A stretch of 64,000 nt of DNA, taken from Parachryseolinea silvisoli. Lineage in GTDB: Bacteria > Bacteroidota > Bacteroidia > Cytophagales > Cyclobacteriaceae. Location of the stretch: assembly GCF_021190955.1 (NCBI RefSeq), contig NZ_JAIOAO010000003.1, forward strand, positions 1,178,001 to 1,242,000. Reading direction: 5' to 3'. The position numbers and the translations under genes are program-made. Within the stretch, counting starts at the first letter, position 1; every line of letters starts with the position of its first letter. Under the pieces are notes generated by a model, which had not been told where the DNA came from, did not search any database, and saw only the letters and a list, made by a program, of their open reading frames with translations. Shown here one piece after another: positions 1-9,157 of the stretch.

Positions 1-528
1 AGAGGTGTGTGCGTTGGTACCCTGTGCGCCCAGCGAAGCCATCATGTTGTCATATTCATTGGCAATAGCCTGCTTGGCGGCAACACCCGATACGCTGTCG
101 ATGATGTGATAGATTACCTTGCGCCGGTTGGCGTCCGTCGTTTGATTGTATACCGTATACAGACTGTCGATCCGGTCAATGTACGCGCGTTCTTTATTCC
201 AATCCAGGCTGCCGAACTTGTCGGTGCCTTTAAACAACAAGTGTTCGAGATAGTGGGCGAGGCCGGTATGGTCGGCAGGGTCGCTGTTACTGCCGGCGCG
301 GACGCCAATCAGCGTTTGAATGCGCGGCTCTTTCTTGTTGACGCTTAAAACAACTGTTAGGCCATTCTTCAATTGATAAAAACGGGCGCCCATCGGGTCG
401 TTTGTGACATACTTATACGTATAACCATCTTCCGTCTTCTCCTTCCACTGGTATTGCTTTTGGCCATAGCCCTCAAAAGACATGCAGAGGATAAGGCACA
501 AAAGCACTACGAGACTTCGTTTCAGCAT
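1..528 (-). CDS. M16 family zinc metallopeptidase, N-terminal part (runs off the window)
   Basis: This is the first 176 codons of a gene whose 3' end lies outside the window. The start is taken as the ATG at 526-528, which is followed by a signal peptide of about 22 residues (MLKRSLVVLLCLILCMSFEG), so the protein is probably exported. Around residue 95 there is the inverted zinc motif HYLEH in the context GLAHYLEHLLFKGT, the hallmark of the M16 (pitrilysin/insulinase) family. In that motif the two histidines bind zinc and the glutamate is catalytic. The distal zinc-binding glutamate would lie beyond the window edge. The gene reads away from the lipid kinase downstream of it, and the 279 bp between them should hold its promoter. 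The family assignment is secure; the substrate is unknown. Confidence 0.88.
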   Translation of the reverse strand, partial: MLKRSLVVLLCLILCMSFEGYGQKQYQWKEKTEDGYTYKYVTNDPMGARFYQLKNGLTVVLSVNKKEPRIQTLIGVRAGSNSDPADHTGLAHYLEHLLFKGTDKFGSLDWNKERAYIDRIDSLYTVYNQTTDANRRKVIYHIIDSVSGVAAKQAIANEYDNMMASLGAQGTNAHTS

Positions 529-643
529 AAAGTTTGGTGAATTTTTGATTTGCAGAATTATTTAAGCCGCATCGGTTTTCAAAACGGCGGCATGATATTA
601 AGTATAAATTACGGCATCCGAAAACAACTTCGATAGAATACAT

Positions 644-674
644 ACCGGAGATGTCCGGTCACGGGCCGTGACCG
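644..674. promoter_or_regulatory. Two overlapping inverted repeats in the 529-807 gene-free stretch
   Basis: ACCGG-N6-CCGGT (644-659) overlaps CGGTCACG-GGC-CGTGACCG (656-674). Neither is followed by a T-run on either strand, so a terminator is less likely than a protein-binding site for the M16 gene that starts at 528. The rest of the 529-807 interval shows nothing else recognisable. Confidence 0.3.
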
Positions 675-807
675 CCAACAGAAAGTCTATCCGTATGATA
701 TAGTATATATATTTAAGATCCGCTGCATGCAGCGTAGTATGGGGAGTAACCACTACCAATACCCGCGAATGGGTACACCTGCTGACCGCAAGCCTGACCG
801 TTGTGCC

Positions 808-1716
808 CTAGGTAGCCGGCGTTTCCGTTACCGGCGGCCCCACCAGGAACTGCACAGCGCCGGCCTGCAGCTCGACCTTGATCTCGGTCGGCTCGTCCAG
901 CTTAAGGTAAGCATCGTCTACATGCAGGTGCACGCCGTCCCAGGCGATCCGAAGCTTCTTTGCCTTTAAAATATTGAAGAACGCAGGCTCCTCCTTGCCC
1001 AGGATCTTGCTGAGAATATAGTTGGCGAATTGCTCGCGCTGGGACTCGGTAATGAGCACTACCTCGAATTCGCCGTCACCCGGGTCGGAAAACGGTACGA
1101 GATTCAGGTTGGGGCCGATCGAACGGGTATTCATGATCTCGGCCATGAGGTAATTCCCGGAGTATTCGGCGTCGTCAATTTGGATCGAGCACGCCCGTGC
1201 TTTATAATTCAGCACGATGTCGTGAAAAATCTCCAGCACGGTCTTGATGCTCTTATCGTAATTGTCGCTTTTGCGTTTTTGCTTGTCCATCTCTTTCATC
1301 AGACGGGGAAAGAGCCCGAAGCCAATGCCTTCCAGGAAGAACTTCTCATCCGTCAGGTTGTAAATACGACCGATATCGAACAATTTTAAATTCCGATCAC
1401 CCCAGGTGGCCATGATTTCCCGCGGCTCGCCCGTCACATCCAGCGTCTTGGCAATGTTGTTGGCCGTGCCCATGGGAATCAGTCCGATGGGGAGTCGTTT
1501 GTCCAAAAACGCGAGCACGGTCTTGCGGATGGTGCCGTCGCCGCCGGCCACAACCAGAAAGTCGGTTTGCTTTGTATCTATTTTTTCCCAGCCGTCCTCC
1601 TTTGTAGACGAATAGCTACAGGTGTAGCCCGCGTCTTCTATAGCTTCTATGAGATGTTCTGTTACGTCTTCGGCCTCTCCGGCACTGGGGTTGTGAATCA
1701 GCTTGGCAAATTTCAT
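808..1716 (-). CDS. Diacylglycerol kinase-like lipid kinase (YegS/DgkB type)
   Basis: A 302-residue protein if translation starts at the ATG at 1716. An ATG three codons earlier (1725) is also possible, and longer versions would overlap surE. The N-terminus has HNPSAG, and residues 58-62 are GGDGT, the nucleotide-binding signature of the DAGK catalytic domain. GTANN follows at about residue 84, and a C-terminal beta-rich domain carries the typical VDD/DGE-type acidic residues. The family phosphorylates diacylglycerol or related lipids at the inner membrane. The gene is divergent from surE. The interval between them contains CCTGTG-N12-CACAGG (1739-1762), which might be a shared operator. A second kinase of the same family lies at 59990-60865. 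Confidence 0.88.
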   Translation of the reverse strand: MKFAKLIHNPSAGEAEDVTEHLIEAIEDAGYTCSYSSTKEDGWEKIDTKQTDFLVVAGGDGTIRKTVLAFLDKRLPIGLIPMGTANNIAKTLDVTGEPREIMATWGDRNLKLFDIGRIYNLTDEKFFLEGIGFGLFPRLMKEMDKQKRKSDNYDKSIKTVLEIFHDIVLNYKARACSIQIDDAEYSGNYLMAEIMNTRSIGPNLNLVPFSDPGDGEFEVVLITESQREQFANYILSKILGKEEPAFFNILKAKKLRIAWDGVHLHVDDAYLKLDEPTEIKVELQAGAVQFLVGPPVTETPAT

Positions 1717-1807
1717 TAGGGTCATGTATAGGGGGTGGCCTGTGTGCCTGCATCTGCACAGGATAAACCCATGCCAGGGTAGGAATGATATTATTAGCCC
1801 GTTCGGT

Positions 1808-2554
1808 ATGCGTATACTGATCACAAATGACGATGGCATCTACAGTCCTGGGATTGCCTCGCTCGCCAAAATAGCCTCACGCTTCGGAGAAGTACGCGTG
1901 GTGGCACCCGATGTTGAACAATCCTCCATGGGGCACGCCATTACGGCGTCACGCCCGTTGTTCTATCGCAAGTCTCCCATCGCCTTTGGCGACCTGGAAG
2001 CCTATCGCGTCAACGGTACGCCTGCAGATTGTGTGGCCCTTGGCTCACACCTCGGCCAGACAGACGTGGTACTCTCCGGTATTAACATGGGCCTGAACCT
2101 GGGCAACTCCATGTGGCACTCGGGTACCCTTGCCGGCGCCAAGCAAGCCGTACTCCTGGGCATGAAGGGCATTGCGTTGAGCGCTCCTGTGGGCAAAACT
2201 GAACCGGACTTCAGCAAGCTCGAACCCTTTGTCGAAAAAGCGCTGGCGTTACTCCTGGAAAACCCTAATCTTTCATTGGTCAATGTAAACTTCCCGGAAA
2301 ATCCGGCCGGAGTAAAATGGACGCGCCAATCCGTGCGGCAATACGACGGCAAGATCGTTCCGGGAACCGACCCCTACGGCCGTAAGCACTATTGGTTCAC
2401 CGTCATTCCACTGGAACCTGCGGAAGAAGGAACAGATCGCTGGGCGGTAGAAAACAACTATGTCTCCATCACCCCGCTTCGCCTTGACCTCACAAATGAG
2501 GCAGAGCTGATGGCGGTGTTGCAAAAAACGCCCGCAGAAAATGTGTCGGCATAA
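1808..2554 (+). CDS. surE: 5'/3'-nucleotidase SurE
   Basis: A 248-residue protein starting at ATG 1808. This start places the family N-terminus MRILITNDDGIYSPG at the beginning, with the metal-binding pair D8-D9. Later motifs are APDVEQSSMGHAIT (around residue 35) and SGINMGLNLG (around 95), which supply the conserved Ser and Asn metal ligands. The family removes phosphate from nucleoside 5'- and 3'-monophosphates and short polyphosphates in the cytosol during stationary phase or stress. The length matches the usual 245-260 residues. Upstream in-frame codons back to 1703 are open but would run into the divergent kinase, so the later start is preferred. Confidence 0.95.
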   Translation: MRILITNDDGIYSPGIASLAKIASRFGEVRVVAPDVEQSSMGHAITASRPLFYRKSPIAFGDLEAYRVNGTPADCVALGSHLGQTDVVLSGINMGLNLGNSMWHSGTLAGAKQAVLLGMKGIALSAPVGKTEPDFSKLEPFVEKALALLLENPNLSLVNVNFPENPAGVKWTRQSVRQYDGKIVPGTDPYGRKHYWFTVIPLEPAEEGTDRWAVENNYVSITPLRLDLTNEAELMAVLQKTPAENVSA

Positions 2555-2710
2555 TTGCGGACAGGTTGGCCCTTGAATACCCCAACGTGTAGGGCAAAAG
2601 GTATATTTTTTTGCAATCCCGATAGATTATATAGTATTTTTTCGTATATTTTCCCGTGGCACAGTATTTAATCTTTTTTTGCAGAGTTTCAACTTTAACA
2701 AAAAAAGATT

Positions 2711-2881
2711 ATGGAAAAGATTAAAAACGGCGACCCGATTATTTACCAGAACCAGGAAGGTGTTGTATATGGACGACCGCGGGAAGTGAAGTCTTTAGGG
2801 CTGGTGTATACCATTCGGATCGGCAATGACTATGTAAAACTTTCATCGTGGGAAATAGCCCAGGCGATGAAGATACAATAA
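2711..2881 (+). CDS. Small conserved-looking protein upstream of Ku, unknown function
   Basis: A 56-codon frame begins at ATG 2711 ([17 protein letters not shown]) and ends at TAA 2881, 19 bp before the Ku gene. The composition is soluble, with alternating hydrophobic residues ([20 protein letters not shown]) like a small beta-sheet fold. It has no signal peptide or membrane segment and matches no family I recognise. The short gap and shared strand suggest co-transcription with ku-ligD. The A/T-rich 2600-2710 stretch just upstream is a plausible promoter region. Coding status is supported by sensible codon use and position only. Confidence 0.55.
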   Translation: MEKIKNGDPIIYQNQEGVVYGRPREVKSLGLVYTIRIGNDYVKLSSWEIAQAMKIQ

Positions 2882-2900
2882 CCTCAAAACCCTTCTACGT

Positions 2901-3662
2901 ATGCGCGCGATTTGGACAGGTGCAATCGGCTTCGGCCTGGTCAACATTCCCATCAAGATGTACAGTGCTGTACAGAATAGTGATCTCGATCTCGATATGT
3001 TAGATAAGAAAGATCACGCTAACATCCGGTTCAAACGCGTCAACGGCACCACCGGCAAGGAAGTGGAATATGCCAACATCGTAAAGGGTTATAAGCTGGA
3101 CGGCGAATATGTCGTACTCGACGACAAAGACTTTGAACGGGCCAGCCCCCAAAAAAGCAAAACCATCGACATTTCTGACTTCGTACGCGAAAGCGAGATC
3201 GACTCGATCTACTACGAAACGCCGTATTACCTCGAGCCGGAAAAATCGGGCGTACGGGCCTACGCCTTGTTACACGAGGCACTGGTCAAAAGCGAGAAGG
3301 CAGCCATCGGAAGCTTTGTACTGCGCAGCAAGGAACACCTCTGCGTTCTGAAGCCCCGCGGCAAAGCGATTGTATTAAACCGCATACGCTTTGCCGAGGA
3401 GATCCGTAGTACCGAGGAGCTGAACCTGCCGGACGTAAAACCAAAACCCGCCGAGCTCAAGATGGCCCTTTCGCTGATCGACCAGCTCACCGGTGAATTT
3501 GACATCGACAAGTTTAAAGATACCTATGCGTCCGAGCTGTTGAAGATCATCAAGGCAAAGGCCAGTGGCAAGAAACCGGCCGCGACGAAAATGAAGGTAA
3601 CACACCGGAAGTCGACCGACCTGATCTCCCAGCTTAAAGCCAGTCTTAAAAAGGCATCCTGA
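2901..3662 (+). CDS. ku: Prokaryotic Ku DNA end-binding protein
   Basis: A 253-residue protein beginning [20 protein letters not shown], the near-invariant start of bacterial Ku. Ku forms a homodimeric ring that threads onto double-strand DNA ends and recruits the ligase LigD for non-homologous end joining. The core beta-barrel covers about residues 1-190. The C-terminus is lysine-rich ([11 protein letters not shown] and KASLKKAS), as expected for the DNA- and ligase-contacting tail. The stop codon overlaps the start of ligD in TGATG (3660-3664), so the two proteins are very likely translationally coupled. The length is typical. Confidence 0.96.
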   Translation: MRAIWTGAIGFGLVNIPIKMYSAVQNSDLDLDMLDKKDHANIRFKRVNGTTGKEVEYANIVKGYKLDGEYVVLDDKDFERASPQKSKTIDISDFVRESEIDSIYYETPYYLEPEKSGVRAYALLHEALVKSEKAAIGSFVLRSKEHLCVLKPRGKAIVLNRIRFAEEIRSTEELNLPDVKPKPAELKMALSLIDQLTGEFDIDKFKDTYASELLKIIKAKASGKKPAATKMKVTHRKSTDLISQLKASLKKAS

Positions 3663-6307
3663 TGAGCCTGACCCGGTACAAGAAAAAGCGCGACTTCACA
3701 CAGACCTCCGAGCCGAAAGGCGAGAAAAAGAAAAAAGGTGTCGCGCCCCTTACCTTTGTCATTCAACGTCACGATGCCAGTCGACTACACTATGACTTCC
3801 GCCTGGAGCTGGACGGTGTCCTGAAAAGTTGGGCCATTCCCAAAGGGCCGTCGCTGGACCCCGCCGACAAACGACTGGCGATGATGGTCGAAGATCACCC
3901 CCTCGAATACGGCAAGTTCTCCGGCTCCATTCCCAAAGGAAACTACGGCGCCGGTACCGTTGACATCTGGGACTATGGCACCTATACGCCCGACGGTGTC
4001 ACCAAACGTGCCGACTACGAAAAACACTTGCGCGAGCACCTCAAAAAAGGCGACCTGAAGTTTACCCTGAAAGGGAAAAAACTACAGGGCTCTTTTGCGC
4101 TCGTCCAAATGAAGCGCGCCGAGGAAGGCAATGCCTGGCTGCTGATTAAACACCGCGACGAACATGCCACCAAAGGGTATGACATCGAATCGGTAAAGCC
4201 AGCCAAGCCGCACGGCAAAAAGGTATGGGGCAAAGCTGACCCCGAAGCACCGAAGGAGAAGGAAAAAGAAAAAGAAAAAGCAAAAAAGCCTGAGCCCTCG
4301 GCATTAAAATCTGTTCGCAGCGGCAAAGCCCATAAGTATAAAGAATTTATCGAGCCCATGGCCGCGCAAACCCGCGAACAGCCGTTTGATGATCCGGCAT
4401 GGGTGTTTGAGATCAAATGGGACGGCTACCGCGCTGTCGCTGAAATCGGAAAGAAAGAAAAACGTCTATATTCACGCAACGGCCTGTCGTTCGAATCTCT
4501 ATACCCGGATGTCGTTGATGCACTCGACGAGATCAAAGAGCCCGCTATACTGGACGGTGAGATTGTCGTGCTCGACGAAAACGATCGCCCCAGCTTTCAA
4601 AAGCTGCAGCAGTACGGCGAGAATCCAACGCTGCCGATTATCTACTATGTATTCGACATCCTATCGCACAAAGGTAAAAGCCTGACAAGCGTTCCGCTAT
4701 TGGAACGGAAGGAAATCCTGACGAAGCTGTTGCCGAAGGATCATGCGATTATCCGGTACTCCGATCACGTAGAAGAACATGGCAAACGGGTATTCCAACA
4801 TGCCGTCGAGCTGGGCGTAGAAGGGGTCATCGCCAAAAAGGCCGACAGTCTATACAACCCGGGCCGCCGTACGTACGACTGGCTCAAGATCAAAAATCTT
4901 AATACACAAGAAGCTGTCATCGCGGGTTATACCGCGCCACGCAAAAGCCGGAAACATCTCGGTGCACTGATCCTCGGCATGTACAAACGCGGCAAGCTGA
5001 CATACATCGGCCACACCGGCACGGGATTTACCGACAAGCTACTGAAAGAAGTATACAGCGAATTGCAGCCGTTGGTGCGCGAGACGTCTCCGTTCCAGGA
5101 GAAAATACCCTTTAACGCCCCCGTAACCTGGGTGGAGCCCAGGTTGGTATGCGAAATCAAATTCGCGGAGCTTACAGATGAAGGAATATTACGCCAGGCA
5201 GTGTTTATGGGTATGCGTATAGACAAAACACCAAAAGAAGTGGATCACCTCGATGTAGAAGAAGCGGCCGCTAAAGAGAAAGCCACAAAAGGTAAAAAAA
5301 ACAGCCGCACCAGCAAAGCGGCAAAAGCCACCGCCAAGCTGGCATCGAAGCAAGCCACAAAGACGGCAAAGACATCACGAAAGAAAGCAACGGAAGATAT
5401 TCACGAGGGCATCATACGGGTCGATGGCCACGACGTAAAGCTGACCAATCAAAACAAACTATACTTCCCAAAAGATGGCATCACCAAGGGGCAAGTGGTG
5501 GTGTATTACAATAGCATCAGCAAATACATCCTGCCATACCTGAAGGATCGCCCGGAATCACTCAAGCGAAACCCCAACGGCATCGAAGACAAGGGCTTCT
5601 ACCACAAAGACGCCGCCGAAGACGCTCCGTCCTTTGTCGATAGTATCACCTTGTACTCCGAAGGCGCCCGCAAAGACATCGACTATATCCTCTGCAACAA
5701 CAAAGCCACGCTGTTGTACATGAACAACCTGGGCTGCATCGAAGTCAACCCCTGGTGCTCGCGCACCAAAAGCCTTGATAACCCTGACTACCTCGTACTC
5801 GACCTGGACCCATCCGACAAGAATACCTTCAACCAGGTGATTGACACCGCGCTGGCTGTGAAAGAAATCCTCGACAAGGCCGGCGCTGTAGGCTATTGCA
5901 AGACCTCCGGGGCTTCCGGCCTTCACATCTACGTACCCCTTGCCGCGAAATATGACTACGACCAGGCACGCATGTTCGCCGAGCTGGTGGCGCATCACGC
6001 ACAGGAATTGGTTCCCAAGTTTACCACCCTCGAGCGTTCCCTCAACCAACGCAAGGGCCGACTGTACATCGATTATTTACAGAACAAGCGGGGCCAAACG
6101 CTGGCCTCGGTATACAGCATGCGCCCCGTACCCGGCGCCACCATCTCCACACCGCTCGAGTGGAAAGAAGTAAAACACGGCCTGCACCCCAGTGACTTCA
6201 CGATGGAAACCCTACCGAAACGCCTGGAGAAGAAAGGCGACCTGTTCAAGCCTGTGCTGGGTAAGGGCATTGACATGGTGAAGTGCCTGAAGAAGATGGA
6301 AGAGTAG
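3662..6307 (+). CDS. ligD: Multifunctional DNA ligase D (phosphoesterase-ligase-polymerase)
   Basis: An 881-residue, three-domain repair enzyme. Residues about 25-190 form the 3'-phosphoesterase domain (QRHDASRLHYDFRLE, IPKGPS, EDHPLEY). A lysine/glutamate-rich linker at 195-225 leads to the ATP-dependent ligase domain at about 230-540. Its motif I is KWDGYR, with K252 as the predicted AMP-accepting lysine, and DGEIVVLD and EGVIAKK follow. A second basic linker (about 545-585) precedes the primase-type polymerase domain at about 590-880, with the metal-binding pair in DLDPSD (D714 and D716) and SGASGLHIYVP. The domain order PE-LIG-POL matches the Pseudomonas type. With Ku, it processes and seals DNA ends. 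It overlaps the ku stop codon by one base. Confidence 0.96.
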   Translation: MSLTRYKKKRDFTQTSEPKGEKKKKGVAPLTFVIQRHDASRLHYDFRLELDGVLKSWAIPKGPSLDPADKRLAMMVEDHPLEYGKFSGSIPKGNYGAGTVDIWDYGTYTPDGVTKRADYEKHLREHLKKGDLKFTLKGKKLQGSFALVQMKRAEEGNAWLLIKHRDEHATKGYDIESVKPAKPHGKKVWGKADPEAPKEKEKEKEKAKKPEPSALKSVRSGKAHKYKEFIEPMAAQTREQPFDDPAWVFEIKWDGYRAVAEIGKKEKRLYSRNGLSFESLYPDVVDALDEIKEPAILDGEIVVLDENDRPSFQKLQQYGENPTLPIIYYVFDILSHKGKSLTSVPLLERKEILTKLLPKDHAIIRYSDHVEEHGKRVFQHAVELGVEGVIAKKADSLYNPGRRTYDWLKIKNLNTQEAVIAGYTAPRKSRKHLGALILGMYKRGKLTYIGHTGTGFTDKLLKEVYSELQPLVRETSPFQEKIPFNAPVTWVEPRLVCEIKFAELTDEGILRQAVFMGMRIDKTPKEVDHLDVEEAAAKEKATKGKKNSRTSKAAKATAKLASKQATKTAKTSRKKATEDIHEGIIRVDGHDVKLTNQNKLYFPKDGITKGQVVVYYNSISKYILPYLKDRPESLKRNPNGIEDKGFYHKDAAEDAPSFVDSITLYSEGARKDIDYILCNNKATLLYMNNLGCIEVNPWCSRTKSLDNPDYLVLDLDPSDKNTFNQVIDTALAVKEILDKAGAVGYCKTSGASGLHIYVPLAAKYDYDQARMFAELVAHHAQELVPKFTTLERSLNQRKGRLYIDYLQNKRGQTLASVYSMRPVPGATISTPLEWKEVKHGLHPSDFTMETLPKRLEKKGDLFKPVLGKGIDMVKCLKKMEE

Positions 6308-6320
6308 TATATTTGTCCAC

Positions 6321-7463
6321 ATGCAGGACTACGACGTTATCGTCATCGGCCTGGGCGCCACCGGCAGCCAGGCACTATATCAGCTAGCCAAAGCTGGCCA
6401 ACGCGTGCTCGGCATAGACCGCTATACACCGCCCCATATATACGGTTCCTCACATGGCCAAAGCCGCATCATTCGCCAGGCGTACTATGAAAGCCCGGTG
6501 TATGTACCGTTGGTGCAGGAAGCATATCGGCTGTGGCAGGAGCAAGAACGTCTGTCCAATCGAACGCTATTTACTCAAACGGGCGGCCTGATGCTCGGTG
6601 CTCCGGACTCAATCCTGGTAAAAGGTTCACGCCGGAGTGCCGAAACCCACGGCCTGACATACGAATACATGAATGCAGACACCATCCACGCACGATTTCC
6701 AGTATTCCATCCCACACCCGACACGGTAGGCGTATTTGAAGCTGCCGCGGGCATACTTTTTCCCGAAGCCTGTATTGAGACTGCTCTTCAACTAGCGCAA
6801 GCCCACGGCGCCGTGTGCAAGCTGGGAGAGGCGGTAACATCCCTGACGCCACAGCGGAATTACGTTGAGGTCCATACCTCCAACGGCACCTATACGGCCC
6901 GACAGGTGATCGTGAGTGCCGGCGCCTGGCTGGATCAACTGGTGCCCGAGTTAGCCTTGCCGTTGACCGTAGCACGCCAGGTCGTGTTCTGGTTCGACCA
7001 CGCCGGCGGCCGGTTGCAAAGCTTCCACCCCGACCAATTCCCGATCTACATCTGGGAGACCGAAGACACCATGTTCTACGGCTTTCCCGACCTTGGAAAC
7101 GGCCTAAAAGTTGCCTTCCATCATTACGGTCAACCCGCCGACCCCGATAACCTAAACCGCCAGGTTGCCCCCCAGGAGGTTTCAGCCATCGAAGGTGTCA
7201 TTCGCAAACATTTCGGCGTCGACCCCATATTCCGCGAAGCCGCCGTATGCATGTACACCAACACCCCCGATATGGACTTTATCATTGACCGGCATCCCTT
7301 ACATAACAATGTTATTATCGCCAGTCCCTGCTCAGGCCACGGTTTCAAATTCGCCAGCGCCACCGGCAAAATCCTGACAAACATGGCAATGAACCAGCCA
7401 ACGGGATTCGATTTGACGCCATTCACGATGGATCGGTTTGACGCTGGAAGAAAACGTGCGTGA
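6321..7463 (+). CDS. FAD-dependent oxidase of the SolA / monomeric sarcosine oxidase family
   Basis: A 380-residue protein. The N-terminal Rossmann motif DVIVIGLGATGSQALY binds the FAD ADP moiety. SSHGQSRIIRQAYYE (about residues 44-58) is characteristic of the N-methyl-tryptophan oxidase/sarcosine oxidase family. The C-terminal PCSGHGFKFA has the cysteine that carries covalent flavin in that family, and the length is right. The expected reaction is oxidative demethylation or oxidation of a secondary amine, releasing hydrogen peroxide, but the substrate cannot be read from the sequence. It starts 13 bp after ligD on the same strand, so it is probably co-transcribed, although no functional link to end joining is known. 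Confidence 0.87.
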   Translation: MQDYDVIVIGLGATGSQALYQLAKAGQRVLGIDRYTPPHIYGSSHGQSRIIRQAYYESPVYVPLVQEAYRLWQEQERLSNRTLFTQTGGLMLGAPDSILVKGSRRSAETHGLTYEYMNADTIHARFPVFHPTPDTVGVFEAAAGILFPEACIETALQLAQAHGAVCKLGEAVTSLTPQRNYVEVHTSNGTYTARQVIVSAGAWLDQLVPELALPLTVARQVVFWFDHAGGRLQSFHPDQFPIYIWETEDTMFYGFPDLGNGLKVAFHHYGQPADPDNLNRQVAPQEVSAIEGVIRKHFGVDPIFREAAVCMYTNTPDMDFIIDRHPLHNNVIIASPCSGHGFKFASATGKILTNMAMNQPTGFDLTPFTMDRFDAGRKRA

Positions 7464-7664
7464 TCGTCATCAGACTTTTAGATATACTTCTGCGCATAGC
7501 CGCATTGTCGACATGTCTTTTTTCTGTCCTGGCCCTACAGTACGTCACAGGATAGTCCGAAATAAAAATAGAATACAGCGCAAACGTTACAGATGGGACG
7601 GGCCGACAACCCGTTTTCTACCATACCGTTAGTAAGAATAGGATATGATCCGATTAGCATAAAT

Positions 7665-8693
7665 ATGACCTCAGGAGAAGACGAGGAATCAACAAACCCG
7701 GGATGTGGCCTTTTTATTTTTACATTGTTTTTAGCGGGCGGCGCTATATCGCACTACAACAAGGCCTATATAAACAAGTATGAAGATTATTCAGAATTTG
7801 CCGTAGTCTTACGGGCCTCACCGATATATGATCGATCGGGCGGAGAAGCACCCAAAAATTTCATTGATTTTAAACTGACAAACGACAAGACCTTCTCGAT
7901 CATGGGCTGCGAATGTGAGGCCACCAGGAAGTCCGTTCCAACACGCCTTACGCCGGGTGACACAATTGTCATACGGGCGAAAGAATGGCTCAATGGCGAG
8001 AAGTATGACGTATATTCTGTTCGTTCTCCTCGCTATGGCACGATCCTCGATCCGGGTGACATAAGATCGTGCTCCAGCTCTCAGGCGAGGTGGTTTTTGG
8101 GAGCGACCATTGTCTGCGCCATCGGGGCTATCATCGCGTTTTTCTATGCGCTGCGAAAGGAAAATAAACTGGTAAAAATGGACAATCCAACATGGAACGA
8201 ATTCGTGCGTCGATATCAGCAAGTATTGGCGGGCACGATCAGTATACCTCAATTTGCCAAGGGCGCACGTGAGTTACTCCTCGGTGAAAATGGGAATCAC
8301 CACCTCAATGTTTTGTTAGGGCGGGAATATGACAATAGAAACTATGACGGCGTCCAGGTTTTAGTAATAGCAGCCTTACAAGCTCCCAGCAAAAAGTATA
8401 CAACTACTTTGTGTCTGATACTAGATGCCCGGTTAGCCTCAGTCAACAACGATGACATAGTCGATCTCCTGTGCGATATTGGAGATCCTGCAGCCGTGCC
8501 GTCGTTGATACGAGCTGCAAAGACCGAATGGCCCCTGGATGAGCACATGCATATCAATAAAAAATGCATTTGGACACTCCGGAAGATTTGTACAGACGAG
8601 GCTATACGCGGATTACAGGAATTAACACAACATACGTCCGTTGTAATAAACCACGAAGCCCAAAAAGAACTTGAAAGAATAAACAATGCATGA
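7665..8693 (+). CDS. Membrane protein with a HEAT-like C-terminal domain, unknown function
   Basis: A 342-residue protein if started at ATG 7665; the frame is open back to an ATG at 7593 (366 residues). There is a membrane segment near the N-terminus (GLFIFTLFLAGGAI) and a second in the middle (FLGATIVCAIGAIIAFFYAL). Between them is a domain of about 120 residues with a CECEATRK stretch. The C-terminal part is helical, with HEAT-like features (GDPAAVPSLIRAAK, then WTLRKICTDEAIRGLQELTQ). The layout of an extracytoplasmic loop between two segments followed by a cytosolic repeat domain is inferred from hydrophobicity only. Codon use is slightly AT-richer than in ligD. I do not recognise a named family. 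Confidence 0.68.
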   Translation: MTSGEDEESTNPGCGLFIFTLFLAGGAISHYNKAYINKYEDYSEFAVVLRASPIYDRSGGEAPKNFIDFKLTNDKTFSIMGCECEATRKSVPTRLTPGDTIVIRAKEWLNGEKYDVYSVRSPRYGTILDPGDIRSCSSSQARWFLGATIVCAIGAIIAFFYALRKENKLVKMDNPTWNEFVRRYQQVLAGTISIPQFAKGARELLLGENGNHHLNVLLGREYDNRNYDGVQVLVIAALQAPSKKYTTTLCLILDARLASVNNDDIVDLLCDIGDPAAVPSLIRAAKTEWPLDEHMHINKKCIWTLRKICTDEAIRGLQELTQHTSVVINHEAQKELERINNA

Positions 8694-8833
8694 CAGGGCT
8701 GTTCCCGTTTTACCATGTGGTTTCTTATCGTATTTGGTGTTTCTTTGGCATTTGGAAACCGTTGCCCGCGTAGCCAGGCGTCAGGGTAGGCGCGGAGCGG
8801 GACCTACAAATACGAAAAGAAAACAGACACATC

Positions 8834-9100
8834 TTGATAGCATTTAGAAGAATATCCATTGTACTCGCAAACGCAGTAATTCTTTCACTACTGGCGAGAA
8901 TCGTCTTTTTCGGAGACAACAGCAGCGACCTCGGTGCCTTTGGTATAGCATCTTTCATTGCCCTGTTCATTTTCAACATCTACGCCCTGATGCTCTATAA
9001 GTTCTTCTGGGAGAATCCACAGAAGACCTGGTACCTGGAAGTAGCCTATCTGGTGCTGTTGATGCTGCCTATGTTATTATTGATCCAGGTGATCTCATAA
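8834..9100 (+). CDS. Small three-segment membrane protein, unknown
   Basis: An 88-codon frame with three hydrophobic stretches (ISIVLANAVILSLLARIVF, AFGIASFIALFIFNIYALML and VAYLVLLMLPMLLLIQVI). There is no ATG; TTG 8834 is the best available start, and the frame is open back to a stop at 8771. The missing ATG and the unremarkable 140 bp upstream make the start, and possibly the gene, uncertain. The consistent hydrophobic pattern argues that it is real. No family is recognised. Confidence 0.45.
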   Translation: MIAFRRISIVLANAVILSLLARIVFFGDNSSDLGAFGIASFIALFIFNIYALMLYKFFWENPQKTWYLEVAYLVLLMLPMLLLIQVIS

Positions 9101-9145
9101 TATCCCGGGAACCATCCTCCCGAAAAGCATGTTACAACACCAATC

Positions 9146-9152
9146 AAGGAGG
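9146..9152 (+). promoter_or_regulatory. Strong Shine-Dalgarno sequence AAGGAGG
   Basis: A perfect AAGGAGG lies 5 nt before ATG 9158 and fixes that start. Most genes in this window have no such site, as is usual in Bacteroidota, so it stands out. Confidence 0.7.
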
Positions 9153-9157
9153 AACCT

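Noticed and set aside
5558-6049. A 163-codon minus-strand frame inside ligD
   Set aside because: It lies entirely within the conserved polymerase domain and has no recognisable features.
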